A model generated the notes under the pieces. It had not been told where the DNA came from and did no database searches. It was given only the letters and a program-made list of their open reading frames with translations. 58,899 nt of DNA from NCBI RefSeq assembly GCF_000739735.1, contig NZ_BBJF01000001.1, positions 1 through 58,899 of the forward strand. The letters run 5' to 3'. Numbering within the stretch: the stretch's first letter is position 1; every line of letters starts with the position of its first letter. A program made the translations under genes and the position numbers. Origin of the DNA: Paraburkholderia ginsengisoli NBRC 100965. Its GTDB lineage: Bacteria > Pseudomonadota > Gammaproteobacteria > Burkholderiales > Burkholderiaceae. Below, piece by piece: positions 18,920 through 31,455 of the stretch.

Positions 18920-20046
18920 CCGCTCTCCACCAACGCACGCTGATGGTGATGGCCGGCGGCACCGGGGGACACGTGTTCCCGGGGCTCGCCGTCGCGCATC
19001 TGATGCAGGCGTGGGGCTGGAAAGTGGTTTGGCTCGGCAACCCCGCGGGCATGGAAGCGACCCTGGTGCTGAAGCACGGCATCCCGATGGAATACGTGCG
19101 CTTCGGCGGACTGCGCGGCAAGGGTCTCAAGACCAAGCTGATGCTGCCGTTGAATCTGCTGCGCGCGTGCACGCAGAGCTTGAGCGTGCTGCGTCGCGTG
19201 AAGCCGGATGTGGTGCTCGGCATGGGCGGCTACATCACGTTCCCGGCCGGCTTGATGACCGCGTTGAGCGGCCGTCCGCTGGTGCTGCATGAACAGAATT
19301 CGATTGCGGGTCTTGCGAACAAGGTGCTCGCGAAAGTCGCGAAGCGCGTGCTGGTTGCGTTCCCGAATGCGTTGCCGCACGGCGAATGGACGGGCAATCC
19401 GATTCGTGAGGAACTTGCGCGCGCGATTGCACCCAAAGCACGCTACGCACAACGCAGCGGTCCGCTGAATGTGCTGGTAGTGGGCGGCAGTCTCGGCGCG
19501 GCGGCATTGAACGAAGTGGTGCCGCGCGCGATCGCGTTGCTCGCGCCGAACGAGCGGCCGCGCGTCGTGCATCAGGCGGGCGCGAAACATATCGACGCGC
19601 TGCGCGAGAACTACGCGGCAGCGGGTCTGCAAGCGGGCGACGGTGAGCAGCCCGACGTGCAACTCGTGCCGTTCATCGACGACATGACGAGCGCCTACGC
19701 GAAGGCCGATCTGGTGATCTGCCGCTCGGGCGCGATGACGGTATCGGAGATTTCAGCGGTGGGCGTGGCGGCGTTCTTCGTGCCGTTCCCGTATGCAGTA
19801 GACGATCACCAAACCACTAATGCAGCGTTTCTCGCCGACAACGGCGCGGCGCTAGTCGTGCAGCAACGCGATCTGTCGGCGGAAACACTTGCCGACTGGT
19901 TGGGCAGCCAGACGCGGGAAAGTCTCGCGGAAATGGCGGAGCGTTCGCGCTCGCTCGCGAAACCCGACGCCACGGAGCAGGTCGCGCAGATTTGCGCGAC
20001 CGTGGCGGGTTCGATTTCGGGCGCGAGCCCAGAAGGAAAGCAATGA
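18916..20046 (+). CDS. murG: UDP-N-acetylglucosamine-N-acetylmuramyl-(pentapeptide) pyrophosphoryl-undecaprenol GlcNAc transferase
   Basis: GT28 glycosyltransferase that turns lipid I into lipid II at the inner face of the membrane. The 376-residue protein shows the first glycine loop [16 protein letters not shown] near the N-terminus, GMGGYITFP, the [12 protein letters not shown] motif, the second glycine-rich loop VVGGSLGA, and the donor-binding [15 protein letters not shown] block. It overlaps ftsW and murC by 4 bp each. Confidence 0.97.
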   Translation: MTALHQRTLMVMAGGTGGHVFPGLAVAHLMQAWGWKVVWLGNPAGMEATLVLKHGIPMEYVRFGGLRGKGLKTKLMLPLNLLRACTQSLSVLRRVKPDVVLGMGGYITFPAGLMTALSGRPLVLHEQNSIAGLANKVLAKVAKRVLVAFPNALPHGEWTGNPIREELARAIAPKARYAQRSGPLNVLVVGGSLGAAALNEVVPRAIALLAPNERPRVVHQAGAKHIDALRENYAAAGLQAGDGEQPDVQLVPFIDDMTSAYAKADLVICRSGAMTVSEISAVGVAAFFVPFPYAVDDHQTTNAAFLADNGAALVVQQRDLSAETLADWLGSQTRESLAEMAERSRSLAKPDATEQVAQICATVAGSISGASPEGKQ

Positions 20047-21455
20047 AACATATCGTCAAACACATTCACTTTGTCGGCATCGGCGGTGTCGGCATGAGCG
20101 GCATCGCGGAGGTGCTGGTCAACCTGGGCTATCAGGTGAGCGGCTCGGATCTGTCGAGCAACGCGGTCACGGACCGCCTCGCCGCGCTCGGCGCGCGCAT
20201 CGCGATTGGTCACGCGGCGGAGAACATCGAAGGTGCGAACGCGGTGGTCGTGTCGACCGCCGTGCGCAGCGACAACCCCGAAGTGCTGGCCGCGCGTCAT
20301 CGCCGCATTCCGATCGTGCCGCGCGCGGTGATGCTCGCGGAACTGATGCGCCTGAAGCAGGGCATCGCGATTGCCGGCACACACGGCAAGACCACGACCA
20401 CGTCGCTGGTGGCGAGCGTGCTGGCTGCGGGCGGGCTCGATCCGACGTTTGTGATCGGCGGTCGGCTGATCAGCGCGGGCGCGAATGCGCGACTCGGCAC
20501 GGGTGACTTCATCGTCGCCGAAGCGGACGAGTCGGACGCGTCGTTCCTGAATCTGTTCCCGGTGATCGAAGTCATCACGAACATCGACGCCGATCACATG
20601 GACACCTACGGCCACGACTTCGCGCGCCTGAAGCAGGCGTTCATCGAATTCACACACCGTCTGCCGTTTTACGGGATCGCGGTGCTGTGCGTCGACGATC
20701 CGAACGTGAAGGAGATCCTGCCGTTCGTGTCGAAGCCGATCATCCGCTACGGCCTCGCGCCCGATGCGCAAGTGCGCGCGGTCAACGTGAAAGCGCAGGA
20801 CGGCAAGATGCATTTCACCGCGATGCGCGAAGACGCGGCGCCGCTCGACATCGTGTTGAACCTGCCGGGCGAGCACAACGTACAGAACGCTTTGGCCGCG
20901 ATCGCGATTGCGACTGAACTTGAAGTGAAAGATGCCGATATCCAGCGAGCGCTGGCGGATTTCAACGGCGTCGGCCGGCGCTTCCAGCGCTACGGCGAAG
21001 TGCCGGTTGCAACGGAAACAACGGAAGGCAAAGCGGCGGGTACGTACACGCTGGTCGACGACTACGGTCATCACCCGGTCGAAATGGCGGCCACGGTGGC
21101 GGCGGCGCGCGGCGCATTTCCTGGCCGGCGTCTGGTACTGGCATTCCAGCCGCACCGCTTCACGCGCACGCGCGATTGCTTCGAGGATTTCGTGAAGGTG
21201 TTGTCGACCGTCGACGCGCTCGTGCTGACCGAAGTGTATGCGGCCGGCGAGTCGCCGATCGTCGCCGCGGACGGCCGCGCGTTGGCGCGCGCGCTTCGGG
21301 TGGCGGGCAAGGTCGAACCGGTGTTCGTCGATACGGTGGATGAAGTGCCGGACGCGCTCGCAGCAGTTGTGCGCGACGGCGATGTGGTGATTACGATGGG
21401 CGCGGGTTCGATCGGCGGTGTGCCGGGTCGCCTCGCGCTCGAAACGAAGGTGTGA
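20043..21455 (+). CDS. murC: UDP-N-acetylmuramate-L-alanine ligase
   Basis: First Mur ligase, adding L-Ala to UDP-MurNAc. The 470-residue protein begins [20 protein letters not shown] (Rossmann-type UDP-binding domain) and has the ATP site GTHGKT (112-117), an EADESDASF motif, [11 protein letters not shown], and the C-terminal [10 protein letters not shown] and FQPHRFTRT blocks. The ATG at 20043 overlaps the murG stop; a start 17 codons upstream would lie inside murG and has no support. The stop lies 1 nt before the ddl ATG. Confidence 0.97.
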   Translation: MKHIVKHIHFVGIGGVGMSGIAEVLVNLGYQVSGSDLSSNAVTDRLAALGARIAIGHAAENIEGANAVVVSTAVRSDNPEVLAARHRRIPIVPRAVMLAELMRLKQGIAIAGTHGKTTTTSLVASVLAAGGLDPTFVIGGRLISAGANARLGTGDFIVAEADESDASFLNLFPVIEVITNIDADHMDTYGHDFARLKQAFIEFTHRLPFYGIAVLCVDDPNVKEILPFVSKPIIRYGLAPDAQVRAVNVKAQDGKMHFTAMREDAAPLDIVLNLPGEHNVQNALAAIAIATELEVKDADIQRALADFNGVGRRFQRYGEVPVATETTEGKAAGTYTLVDDYGHHPVEMAATVAAARGAFPGRRLVLAFQPHRFTRTRDCFEDFVKVLSTVDALVLTEVYAAGESPIVAADGRALARALRVAGKVEPVFVDTVDEVPDALAAVVRDGDVVITMGAGSIGGVPGRLALETKV

Positions 21456-21456
21456 G

Positions 21457-22398
21457 ATGAGCAGTATCGACCCTAAACAATTCGGCAAAGTGGCAGTGCT
21501 GCTCGGTGGTGATTCCGCCGAGCGCGAGGTATCGCTCAACTCCGGGCGACTCGTGTTGCAAGGCCTGCGCGACGCCGGCGTCGACGCGCATCCGTTCGAC
21601 CCGGCCGAGCGTCCGCTCGCCGCGTTGAAGGAAGAAGGCTTCGTGCGCGCGTTCAACGCGCTGCATGGCGGCTACGGTGAGAACGGCCAGATTCAGGGCG
21701 CGCTCGACTTTTACGGCATCAAGTACACCGGCAGCGGCGTGCTCGGTTCGGCGCTCGGTCTGGACAAATTCCGCACCAAGCTCGTATGGCAGCAGCTCGG
21801 CATTCCGACGCCGCCGTTCGAAGCGGTGCTGCGTGGCGACGACTACGCCGCGCGTGCGAAAGACATCGTCGCGAAGCTCGGCTTGCCGCTCTTCGTGAAG
21901 CCGGCGAGCGAAGGTTCGAGCGTCGCGGTCATCAAGGTGAAAAGCGCGGACGCATTGCCGGCGGCGCTGATCGAAGCGGTCAAGTACGACAGGATCGTCG
22001 TGGTGGAAAAGAGCATCGAAGGCGGCGGCGAATACACCGCGTGCATCGCGGGCGATCTGGACTTGCCGGTGATCCGCATCGTGCCGGCCGGCGAGTTCTA
22101 CGACTACCACGCGAAGTACATCGCCAACGACACGCAGTACCTGATTCCGTGCGGTCTCGCGGCGGACGAAGAAGCGCGTCTGAAAGTGCTGGCGCGCCGC
22201 GCGTTCGACGTGCTCGGCTGCACCGATTGGGGCCGCGCCGATTTCATGCTCGACGGCGAAGGCAATCCGTACTTTCTGGAAGTGAACACGGCGCCTGGCA
22301 TGACCGATCACTCGCTGCCGCCGAAAGCGGCGCGCGCGGTGGGCATCAGCTATCAGGAACTGGTTGTCGGCGTGTTGGCGCTGACGCTGCAGGACTAA
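21457..22398 (+). CDS. ddl: D-alanine-D-alanine ligase
   Basis: ATP-grasp ligase that makes the D-Ala-D-Ala dipeptide used by MurF. The 313-residue protein has [19 protein letters not shown] at the N-terminus, [12 protein letters not shown], the glycine loop [11 protein letters not shown], and the Mg/ATP site block [15 protein letters not shown] near the end. The length matches DdlB. The start at 21457 is preceded by the murC stop within a GTGTGAG context; an upstream in-frame codon lies inside murC. Confidence 0.96.
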   Translation: MSSIDPKQFGKVAVLLGGDSAEREVSLNSGRLVLQGLRDAGVDAHPFDPAERPLAALKEEGFVRAFNALHGGYGENGQIQGALDFYGIKYTGSGVLGSALGLDKFRTKLVWQQLGIPTPPFEAVLRGDDYAARAKDIVAKLGLPLFVKPASEGSSVAVIKVKSADALPAALIEAVKYDRIVVVEKSIEGGGEYTACIAGDLDLPVIRIVPAGEFYDYHAKYIANDTQYLIPCGLAADEEARLKVLARRAFDVLGCTDWGRADFMLDGEGNPYFLEVNTAPGMTDHSLPPKAARAVGISYQELVVGVLALTLQD

Positions 22399-22422
22399 CC
22401 GGGGCGACCCGAAAGCAACACC

Positions 22423-23175
22423 ATGTGGAACAACGTTCGCCAGCTCAATCTCGCCACCAACGCATTGCATGTGCTGCTGGTGCTCGTGCTGCTGGCGGCG
22501 GGCGGTTACTGGCTGATCCAGCGCCCGAATTTCGCGCTGCGCGAAATCCAGATCGACGGCGATACCGAGCACATCAATTCGCCGACGGTGCGCGCCGGTG
22601 TAGTGGGGCGGTTGAAGGGCAACTTCTTCACGGTCGATCTCGACGTCGCGCGGCAGGCGTTCGAGCAGATGCCGTGGGTGCGTCACGCGAGCGTGCGGCG
22701 AGTCTGGCCGAATGCGCTGGCTGTCACGCTCGAAGAGTACAAACCGCTGGGGACGTGGGGCAGCGATCAGTTGGTCAGCGTCGACGGCGAGCTGTTCACC
22801 GCGAACCAGGGCGAGCTGGAAGAAGATCTGCCCGCGTTCGATGGCCCGGACGGCACGGCAAAAGAGGTGGTCGCGCGGTATCACGACTTTCAGAAGTGGT
22901 TTGCGCCGCTTAACGCGACGCCCGAAGAAGTAACACTGTCGCCGCGCTACGCATGGACGGTGAAGCTGTCGAACGGCACGCAGGTGGAACTTGGACGCGA
23001 ACGCAATCAGGACACGCTGCTCGATCGCAGCAGGCGCCTGACGGCGGCGTGGAGCGCGGTGACGCAACGTTGGGGAAAGGATATCGAGTATGCGGACTTG
23101 CGCTATCCGAACGGTTTCGCGATTCGCGCGGCTGGCATGCGCTTTATCAGCGAACCCGACAAGGGCAAGAAGTAA
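22423..23175 (+). CDS. ftsQ: Cell division protein FtsQ
   Basis: Bitopic divisome protein linking the FtsBL pair to the cytoplasmic ring. The 250-residue protein has a short cytoplasmic segment, one transmembrane helix (about residues 12-33), a POTRA domain (about 37-105, beginning FALREIQIDGD) and the FtsQ/DivIB beta domain containing RVWPNALAVTLEEYKP. It sits in the conserved ddl-ftsQ-ftsA-ftsZ order. Confidence 0.95.
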   Translation: MWNNVRQLNLATNALHVLLVLVLLAAGGYWLIQRPNFALREIQIDGDTEHINSPTVRAGVVGRLKGNFFTVDLDVARQAFEQMPWVRHASVRRVWPNALAVTLEEYKPLGTWGSDQLVSVDGELFTANQGELEEDLPAFDGPDGTAKEVVARYHDFQKWFAPLNATPEEVTLSPRYAWTVKLSNGTQVELGRERNQDTLLDRSRRLTAAWSAVTQRWGKDIEYADLRYPNGFAIRAAGMRFISEPDKGKK

Positions 23176-23202
23176 ACGGACATCACACGCAATGAGCACG
23201 CT

Positions 23203-24435
23203 ATGAGTAAAGACTATAAAGATCTGCTGGTCGCCCTCGACATCGGGACGTCGAAGGTCGTGGCCATCGTCGCCGAGTTGAAGGGCGAAGGTCACTACGA
23301 GGTGATCGGCCTCGGCCAGAGCGAATCGAAGGGGCTCAAGAAAGGCGTGGTGGTGAATATCGAAGCCACCGTGCAGTCCATTCAGCGCGCGCTCGAAGAA
23401 GCCGAGCTGATGGCCGACTGCAAGATCACGAACGTGTTCACCGGGATCGCCGGCAGCCATATCCGCAGCTTCAATTCGAGCGGCATGGTGGCGATCAAGG
23501 AGAAGGAAGTCACGCAGACGGACGTCGCGCGCGTGATCGAAACGGCGAAGGCGATCAACATTCCGACCGATCAGCAGGTGCTGCATATCCTCACGCAGGA
23601 ATTCATCATCGACGGTCAGGAAGATGTGCGCGAGCCGATCGGCATGAGCGGCATCCGCCTCGAAGTGAAGGTGCACATCGTCACCGGCGCGGTGAGCGCG
23701 GCACAGAACATCGTCAAGTGCGTGCGCCGCTGCGGGCTCGAAGTGAACGATCTGATTCTGCAGCCGCTCGCGTCGTCGCTCGCGGTGCTGACGGAAGACG
23801 AGAAAGAACTCGGCGTGGTGCTGGTCGACATCGGCGGCGGCACGACTGATATTGCGATTTTCAGCGAAGGTGCGATCCGTCATACGGCCGTGATTCCAAT
23901 TGCCGGCGATCAGATCACGAGCGACATCGCGATGGCCTTGCGCACGCCGACGCCGGACGCCGAAGACATCAAGGTCGATTACGGCATAGCCAAGCAGGCC
24001 CTGGCCGATCCGGACGAGATGATCGAAGTGCCGGGTCTCGGCGAACGCGGTCCGCGCACGCTGTCGCGCCAGGCGCTGGCGGCGGTGGTCGAGCCGCGTG
24101 TCGAAGAACTGTTTTCGCTCGTGCAGCAGGTGGTGCGCGAGTCGGGTTACGAGGAACTGCTGAGCTCCGGCGTCGTGCTGACCGGCGGCGCGTCGATGAT
24201 GCTCGGCATGGTCGAACTGGGTGAAGACATTTTCCTGAAGCCGGTGCGCATCGGCGTGCCGGAATACGCGGGCGGTCTCGCCGACGTCGTGCGCAATCCG
24301 CGCTATTCGACGGCGATGGGCCTGCTCGTCGAAGGACGCTCGCAACGCATGCGCGGCCGCAAGGTCGCGGTGCAGTCGGGCTCGATGGGACAGGTGTTCA
24401 CGCGCATGAAGGACTGGTTCCTCGGCAACTTCTGA
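23203..24435 (+). CDS. ftsA: Cell division protein FtsA
   Basis: Actin-like ATPase that tethers FtsZ to the membrane and recruits later division proteins. The 410-residue protein has the phosphate-1 motif VALDIGTSKV near residue 11, the SHI/1C domain, the phosphate-2 motif LVDIGGGTTDIAIF (about 208), the adenosine motif LTGGASMMLG (about 327), and a C-terminal amphipathic membrane-targeting helix (QVFTRMKDWFLGNF). FtsZ follows after 171 nt that carry a tandem repeat. Confidence 0.97.
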   Translation: MSKDYKDLLVALDIGTSKVVAIVAELKGEGHYEVIGLGQSESKGLKKGVVVNIEATVQSIQRALEEAELMADCKITNVFTGIAGSHIRSFNSSGMVAIKEKEVTQTDVARVIETAKAINIPTDQQVLHILTQEFIIDGQEDVREPIGMSGIRLEVKVHIVTGAVSAAQNIVKCVRRCGLEVNDLILQPLASSLAVLTEDEKELGVVLVDIGGGTTDIAIFSEGAIRHTAVIPIAGDQITSDIAMALRTPTPDAEDIKVDYGIAKQALADPDEMIEVPGLGERGPRTLSRQALAAVVEPRVEELFSLVQQVVRESGYEELLSSGVVLTGGASMMLGMVELGEDIFLKPVRIGVPEYAGGLADVVRNPRYSTAMGLLVEGRSQRMRGRKVAVQSGSMGQVFTRMKDWFLGNF

Positions 24436-24441
24436 CGCATC

Positions 24442-24490
24442 GGTTTAGCTGTACGGGTTTAGCTGCACTGGTTTAGCTGGACGGGTTTCG
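24442..24490 (+). repeat. 14-bp tandem repeat between ftsA and ftsZ
   Basis: GGTTTAGCTG occurs at 24442, 24456 and 24470, each followed by a similar NAC(G/T) spacer, and a partial copy GGTTTCG lies at 24484. The period is exactly 14 bp over about 3.5 copies, starting 6 nt after the ftsA stop. It is outside any coding frame. Function unknown: possible origins are replication slippage or a protein or RNA-binding array in the ftsZ leader. Confidence 0.85.
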
Positions 24491-24606
24491 AACGGGTTCC
24501 AAAAAATACGCGCTGGTGCCGGCGGCCGGCGCGCGACAGGAGGTTGCCCGATCTCCTGCCGAATAACGGCCGAGTGGCTGTAATTTTTTATCTTGACGGA
24601 GGCATC

Positions 24607-25809
24607 ATGGATTTCCAAATGCTGGAAACCGAAACGAACGGCACCATCATCAAGGTGGTCGGAGTAGGTGGCGCTGGCGGCAATGCCGTTCAGCACATGA
24701 TCAACAAGGGCGTGCAAGGCGTCGACTTCATCGTGATGAACACGGACGCGCAAGCGCTGTCGCGTTCGCGCGCCACCGCGGTGATCCAGCTCGGCAACAC
24801 GGGTCTGGGCGCAGGTGCGAAGCCGGAAATGGGCCGCGCCGCAGCGGAAGAAGCACGTGAGCGCATCGCCGACGCACTGCGCGGCGCGCACATGGTCTTC
24901 ATCACGGCCGGCATGGGTGGCGGCACGGGTACGGGTGCCGCACCGGTAGTCGCGCAGATCGCCAAAGAAATGGGCATCCTGACCGTGGGTGTGGTCAGCA
25001 AGCCGTTCGAGTTCGAAGGCGGCAAGCGCATGCGCGTCGCTGAAGCCGGTTCGCAGCAACTGGAGGATCACGTCGACTCGCTGATCGTCGTTCTGAACGA
25101 CAAGCTGTTCGAGGTGATGGGCGACGACGCCGAGATGGACAAGTGCTTCCAGTGCGCTGACGACGTTCTGAACAACGCTGTGGCCGGCATCGCGGAAATC
25201 ATCAACGTCGACGGTCTGGTGAACGTCGACTTCGAAGACGTGAAGACGGTGATGGGCGAGCAGGGCAAGGCGATGATGGGCACGGCGACGGTCGCCGGCG
25301 TCGATCGCGCGCGTCTGGCCGCCGAGCAGGCTGTCGCGAGCCCGCTGCTGGAAGGTGTGGATCTGTCGGGCGCGCGTGGTGTGCTGGTCAACATCACGTC
25401 GAGCCGCTCGCTGCGTCTGTCGGAAACGCGCGAAGTGATGAACACCATCAAGAGCTATGCTGCTGAAGACGCGACCGTGATTTTCGGTGCGGTGTATGAC
25501 GATGCGATGGGCGATGCGCTGCGCGTGACCGTCGTGGCAACGGGCCTGGGCCGTGCGGCGAAGAAGCAGCAATCGGCACCGATGACGCTGCTGCGCACCG
25601 GCACCGACAACCAGCCGATCGGCGCAATGCAGCACGCAGCGTATGCGCCGTCGGCATCGCACGCGAGCACGGCCGATTACGGCGCGCTGGATACGCCGGC
25701 AGTGTGGCGCACCTCGCGCGATACGGCTGCTTCGCACGTCCAGGCGCTGCAGGAAAAGGGCGTCGACACGTACGACATTCCGGCATTCCTGCGCAAGCAG
25801 GCGGACTGA
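24607..25809 (+). CDS. ftsZ: Cell division protein FtsZ
   Basis: Tubulin-like GTPase that forms the Z ring. The 400-residue protein has the GTPase domain with VGVGGAGGNAVQHM near the start, the tubulin signature GGGTGTG (104-110), the T7-loop region NVDFEDV, a variable Ala/Ser-rich linker (about 335-385), and the C-terminal conserved peptide DTYDIPAFLRKQ that binds FtsA and ZapD. The ATG at 24607 is preceded by GACGGAGG at ideal spacing; an upstream start 21 codons earlier would add unconserved residues. It is the last gene of the dcw cluster. Confidence 0.98.
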   Translation: MDFQMLETETNGTIIKVVGVGGAGGNAVQHMINKGVQGVDFIVMNTDAQALSRSRATAVIQLGNTGLGAGAKPEMGRAAAEEARERIADALRGAHMVFITAGMGGGTGTGAAPVVAQIAKEMGILTVGVVSKPFEFEGGKRMRVAEAGSQQLEDHVDSLIVVLNDKLFEVMGDDAEMDKCFQCADDVLNNAVAGIAEIINVDGLVNVDFEDVKTVMGEQGKAMMGTATVAGVDRARLAAEQAVASPLLEGVDLSGARGVLVNITSSRSLRLSETREVMNTIKSYAAEDATVIFGAVYDDAMGDALRVTVVATGLGRAAKKQQSAPMTLLRTGTDNQPIGAMQHAAYAPSASHASTADYGALDTPAVWRTSRDTAASHVQALQEKGVDTYDIPAFLRKQAD

Positions 25810-26070
25810 GCGCGCGAGCAGGCTTCGTTGCCGCGCTGCGGGTGATGTCGCAGTGCAGCGCTGGCGGACGAATGCACGAGCGTGGCGGGTGAACGGCGAA
25901 CAGGCCGCGTATCGTCAGATTCGCGGCAAGGAAAAGTGCCCTCTTCGGATTCGCGAAGCGGATGGGGCGACTGTCGCCGGACGGTGGAGTCTTGTTATGG
26001 CTAGCTGCCGAATTTCACTGCGACACGAGAACGTGCGAGTGATGCTTCGCATCGATGCAAAGGACTGAGC

Positions 26071-26574
26071 ATGATTCAAGCAGGTGACAAGCTGCCCGAC
26101 GCGACGCTCTTCGAGTTTGTCGAAGACGAGCGGGCGGGCTGCACGTTGGGGCCGAACAGCTTCAGCGTGCGCGAGCAGACGGCGGGCAAGCGCGTGGTGA
26201 TCTTCGGATTGCCGGGTGCGTTCACGCCGACCTGTTCGGCCAAACATGTACCGGGTTATGTCGAGCACGCCGGGCAGTTGCGCGCTCTTGGCATCGACGA
26301 GATCTGGTGCGTGTCCGTCAACGACGCGTTCGTAATGGGCGCGTGGGGACGCGATCAGCACGCCTCGGGCAAGGTGCGCATGATGGCGGACGGCACTGCG
26401 GCTTTCACCAAAGCGCTCGGTCTCGAGCAGGATTTGTCGGCGCGCGGCATGGGAATCCGTTCCCAGCGCTACGCGATGGTGGTCGACGACGGCGTGGTCA
26501 AGACGTTGAACGTCGAGGCTGCCGGCAAATTCGAAGTCAGCGATGCAGGGAGTATTCTCGCCACGTTGAGCTAG
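26071..26574 (+). CDS. Peroxiredoxin (Prx5-like, glutaredoxin-type thiol peroxidase)
   Basis: Predicted cytoplasmic thiol peroxidase reducing hydrogen peroxide and alkyl hydroperoxides. The 167-residue protein has the peroxiredoxin active site in GAFTPTCSAKHVPGY, with the peroxidatic Cys about residue 55 in the P-x3-T-x2-C arrangement, and the conserved Arg in RSQRYAMVVDDG. The WCVSVND segment places a further Cys near residue 80. Fold and size match the Prx5/AhpE-like group. It lies 261 nt after ftsZ on the same strand with no obvious terminator between, and upstream of lpxC. Confidence 0.9.
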   Translation: MIQAGDKLPDATLFEFVEDERAGCTLGPNSFSVREQTAGKRVVIFGLPGAFTPTCSAKHVPGYVEHAGQLRALGIDEIWCVSVNDAFVMGAWGRDQHASGKVRMMADGTAAFTKALGLEQDLSARGMGIRSQRYAMVVDDGVVKTLNVEAAGKFEVSDAGSILATLS

Positions 26575-26669
26575 TTGCGCGGCGTCGCCCCTTCGCCTCG
26601 GCAGCGCGCTTCTGGCGCGTTGTGCTCCGGCAACGGTGAGTAAGACGCTTTTGTGACAGGCCGTTACGC

Positions 26670-26711
26670 GGGCCGATGACCGGAAACGCCTCCGTTCCGG
26701 GACATCGGCCC
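26670..26711 (+). repeat. Two-part hairpin between the peroxiredoxin gene and lpxC
   Basis: Outer 9-bp arms GGGCCGATG (26670-26678) and CATCGGCCC (26703-26711) enclose inner 6-bp arms CCGGAA (26680-26685) and TTCCGG (26695-26700). All pairs are perfect, with only a 1-nt and a 2-nt interior bulge between the stems. No T-run follows. It could terminate the dcw/peroxiredoxin transcript, act as an RNA-stability element, or be a dispersed palindromic repeat. Confidence 0.75.
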
Positions 26712-26800
26712 GTCACGCTTTCCCTGACGGGCGCCCATTGGGTAATGCTGCGAAACAGATTGATACGTTCCGCGCAACGACGCTCCTTAGGGTATTGGAG

Positions 26801-26806
26801 TATAAT
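26801..26806 (+). promoter_or_regulatory. Putative -10 element of the lpxC promoter
   Basis: Perfect TATAAT 57 bp upstream of the lpxC start. No convincing -35 hexamer lies 16-18 bp further upstream, so this is only a probable promoter. Confidence 0.45.
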
Positions 26807-26862
26807 TCGCGCTATGGAATAAAAAGTCCCGATTGGGATTTTCAATCGAACAGAAGATCACC

Positions 26863-27780
26863 ATGTTGAAGCAGCGCACTATCAAATCAATCGTCAAGAC
26901 AGTTGGCATCGGCCTGCACTCCGGTCGAAAGGTCAATCTGACGCTCCGCCCGGCAGCGGCGGACACTGGCATCGTGTTTTCGCGCGTGGATTTGCCCACG
27001 CCGGTGGACATTCCCGCGTCGGCGATGGCTATTGGCGATACGCGTCTCGCTTCCGTGTTGCAGAAAGACGGCGCGCGCGTGTCGACCATCGAGCACTTGA
27101 TGTCCGCCTGCGCCGGTCTTGGCATCGACAATCTCTACGTCGACGTCACCGCTGAAGAAATTCCGATCATGGACGGCAGCGCGGGTTCGTTCGTGTTCCT
27201 GATCCAGTCGGCGGGTATCGAAGAGCAGAACGCGGCGAAGAAATTCATCAAGGTCACGAAGCCGGTCGAAATTCGCGATGGCGACAAATTCGCGCGCCTC
27301 GATCCGTACTTCGGTTTCAAGCTGAAGTTCACGATCGACTTCCGCCACCCGGCCGTGGACAAAACCGGTCAGGCGCTTGAAGTGGATTTCGCCAATACGT
27401 CGTACGTGCGGGAAATCGCGCGTGCCCGCACGTTCGGCTTCGCGCACGAGGTCGAAATGATGCGTGAGCTGGGTCTGGCGCGTGGTGGCAGCATGGACAA
27501 CGCGATCGTGCTCGACGAATACCGCATCCTGAACAACGACGGCTTGCGTTACGACGACGAGTTCGTGAAGCACAAGATGCTCGACGCGATCGGCGACCTG
27601 TATGTGGTGGGTCATCCGTTGCTGGCTTCGTACAACGCATACAAGTCGGGTCACGGCCTGAACAACGCGCTGTTGCGCGAGTTGCTGGCGCACGAAGATT
27701 CGTACGAAATCGTCACGTTCGACGACACGCAGAAGGCGCCGCGCGGCTTCGCATACGAGACGCAAACGGCATTCGCATAG
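26863..27780 (+). CDS. lpxC: UDP-3-O-acyl-N-acetylglucosamine deacetylase
   Basis: Zinc deacetylase catalysing the committed step of lipid A biosynthesis. The 305-residue length equals the family standard. Zn ligands are visible: His78 in [11 protein letters not shown], and His237 and Asp241 in [10 protein letters not shown]. The [13 protein letters not shown] loop and the terminal [13 protein letters not shown] region are also typical. The ATG at 26863 follows AGAAG; a codon 10 triplets earlier has no conserved sequence. LpxC is classically located just after the dcw cluster; here a peroxiredoxin gene intervenes. Confidence 0.97.
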   Translation: MLKQRTIKSIVKTVGIGLHSGRKVNLTLRPAAADTGIVFSRVDLPTPVDIPASAMAIGDTRLASVLQKDGARVSTIEHLMSACAGLGIDNLYVDVTAEEIPIMDGSAGSFVFLIQSAGIEEQNAAKKFIKVTKPVEIRDGDKFARLDPYFGFKLKFTIDFRHPAVDKTGQALEVDFANTSYVREIARARTFGFAHEVEMMRELGLARGGSMDNAIVLDEYRILNNDGLRYDDEFVKHKMLDAIGDLYVVGHPLLASYNAYKSGHGLNNALLRELLAHEDSYEIVTFDDTQKAPRGFAYETQTAFA

Positions 27781-27813
27781 CGCCTTTGTTTGATCTCGCG
27801 GAAGCGAACGCAT

Positions 27814-27843
27814 AAAAAAACGGCCCACGGGCCGTTTTTTTTT
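27814..27843. terminator. Bidirectional terminator between lpxC and the DUF721 gene
   Basis: CGGCCC (27821-27826) pairs with GGGCCG (27829-27834), flanked by an A-run (27814-27820) and a T-run (27835-27843). It lies between two converging genes and can serve both. Confidence 0.88.
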
Positions 27844-27854
27844 CGTTCAGCGGT

Positions 27855-28340
27855 TTAGCGATTTCTCCGATGCCGGGCCGCCATTCTCGCCAACGCCTCC
27901 TGTAGCGGCGACGGCGCGAGCGATTCGGCGAGCGCGTGCAGTGCGTCGGCGCCGGTCGGTGTCATGCGCGCCTGCTTGACCGGCGGCGGGGGCTTGACCG
28001 CCTGCGGCCGCACGCGAATTCTCAGCGCATTGACCGGCCAGCCGCGCTGCTGCAGATCCGATAGCAACCGTGGCTCCAGATGCCGAAGCCGCGCCGCGAG
28101 CGCGTTGTGCCCGGCGAAGAGGGCCAGCACGCCGTCCTTGATGAAGCCGGGTTCGACGCTCGTCGCCAGATAATCGGGCAGCAGCGTGCGCAGATCCTTT
28201 TCCAGCGCGGCAATCTGCTCGACGCCCGCGCGCAGGGCCGCGAACGCATCCGTGCGATTGAGCACTTCGGCGACGGGCTGCGGGCGGCGCGCCTTGAACT
28301 GCTGGGGCGGCGGCCTTGAAAAGGACGGAAAACGGCTCAT
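27855..28340 (-). CDS. DUF721 (DciA-like) family protein
   Basis: The 161-residue protein carries a DUF721 domain in its middle (about residues 20-115): a helical start (ALRAGVEQIAALEKDLRTLLP), the segment containing GFIKDGVLALFAGHNALAARLRHL, and the LRIRVRP strand. DciA proteins of this family load the replicative helicase DnaB in bacteria that lack DnaC. Whether this short member is the loader here is inference. The Pro-rich start and the Arg-rich end look disordered. It is convergent with lpxC and divergent from secA. Confidence 0.75.
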   Translation of the reverse strand: MSRFPSFSRPPPQQFKARRPQPVAEVLNRTDAFAALRAGVEQIAALEKDLRTLLPDYLATSVEPGFIKDGVLALFAGHNALAARLRHLEPRLLSDLQQRGWPVNALRIRVRPQAVKPPPPVKQARMTPTGADALHALAESLAPSPLQEALARMAARHRRNR

Positions 28341-28630
28341 GTTTGACGGTAACGGCGTGTTCGCACCCTATGCGCGTTCACGCCGCGATTGTACCGCGCG
28401 GGATGCACGCGGGCCCGCCTGAATGCGCGCCGTCAAAGGTCGCTGCGGCGGGCCTCGGATGCCTTGCCGCCGTCGCGCCTCTAACACAGGCGCTGCCGGG
28501 GGCGCGTGCTAAAATGCCCGATTCGAATTCACTCTTGGACTAAGCCGCCGAGGCCCTTCCGACCCCGGAGCGCACGTGCACGAACCGCACGCCGCGACCC
28601 AGCCGAAGCCGCGACGCAGACACCGATCCG

Positions 28631-31447
<2,817 letters not shown>

Positions 31448-31455
31448 TGCCGAAA

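Noticed and set aside
21391..24345. A 984-codon open frame on the minus strand, antisense to ddl, ftsQ and ftsA
   Set aside because: Same reason: shadow frame with His/Arg/Glu-rich sequence and no motif, fully covered by conserved genes on the + strand.
25643..26068. A frame from inside ftsZ that ends 2 nt before the peroxiredoxin start
   Set aside because: Most of it overlaps ftsZ in another frame. The non-overlapping part has no start with a ribosome site and looks Arg-rich and random.
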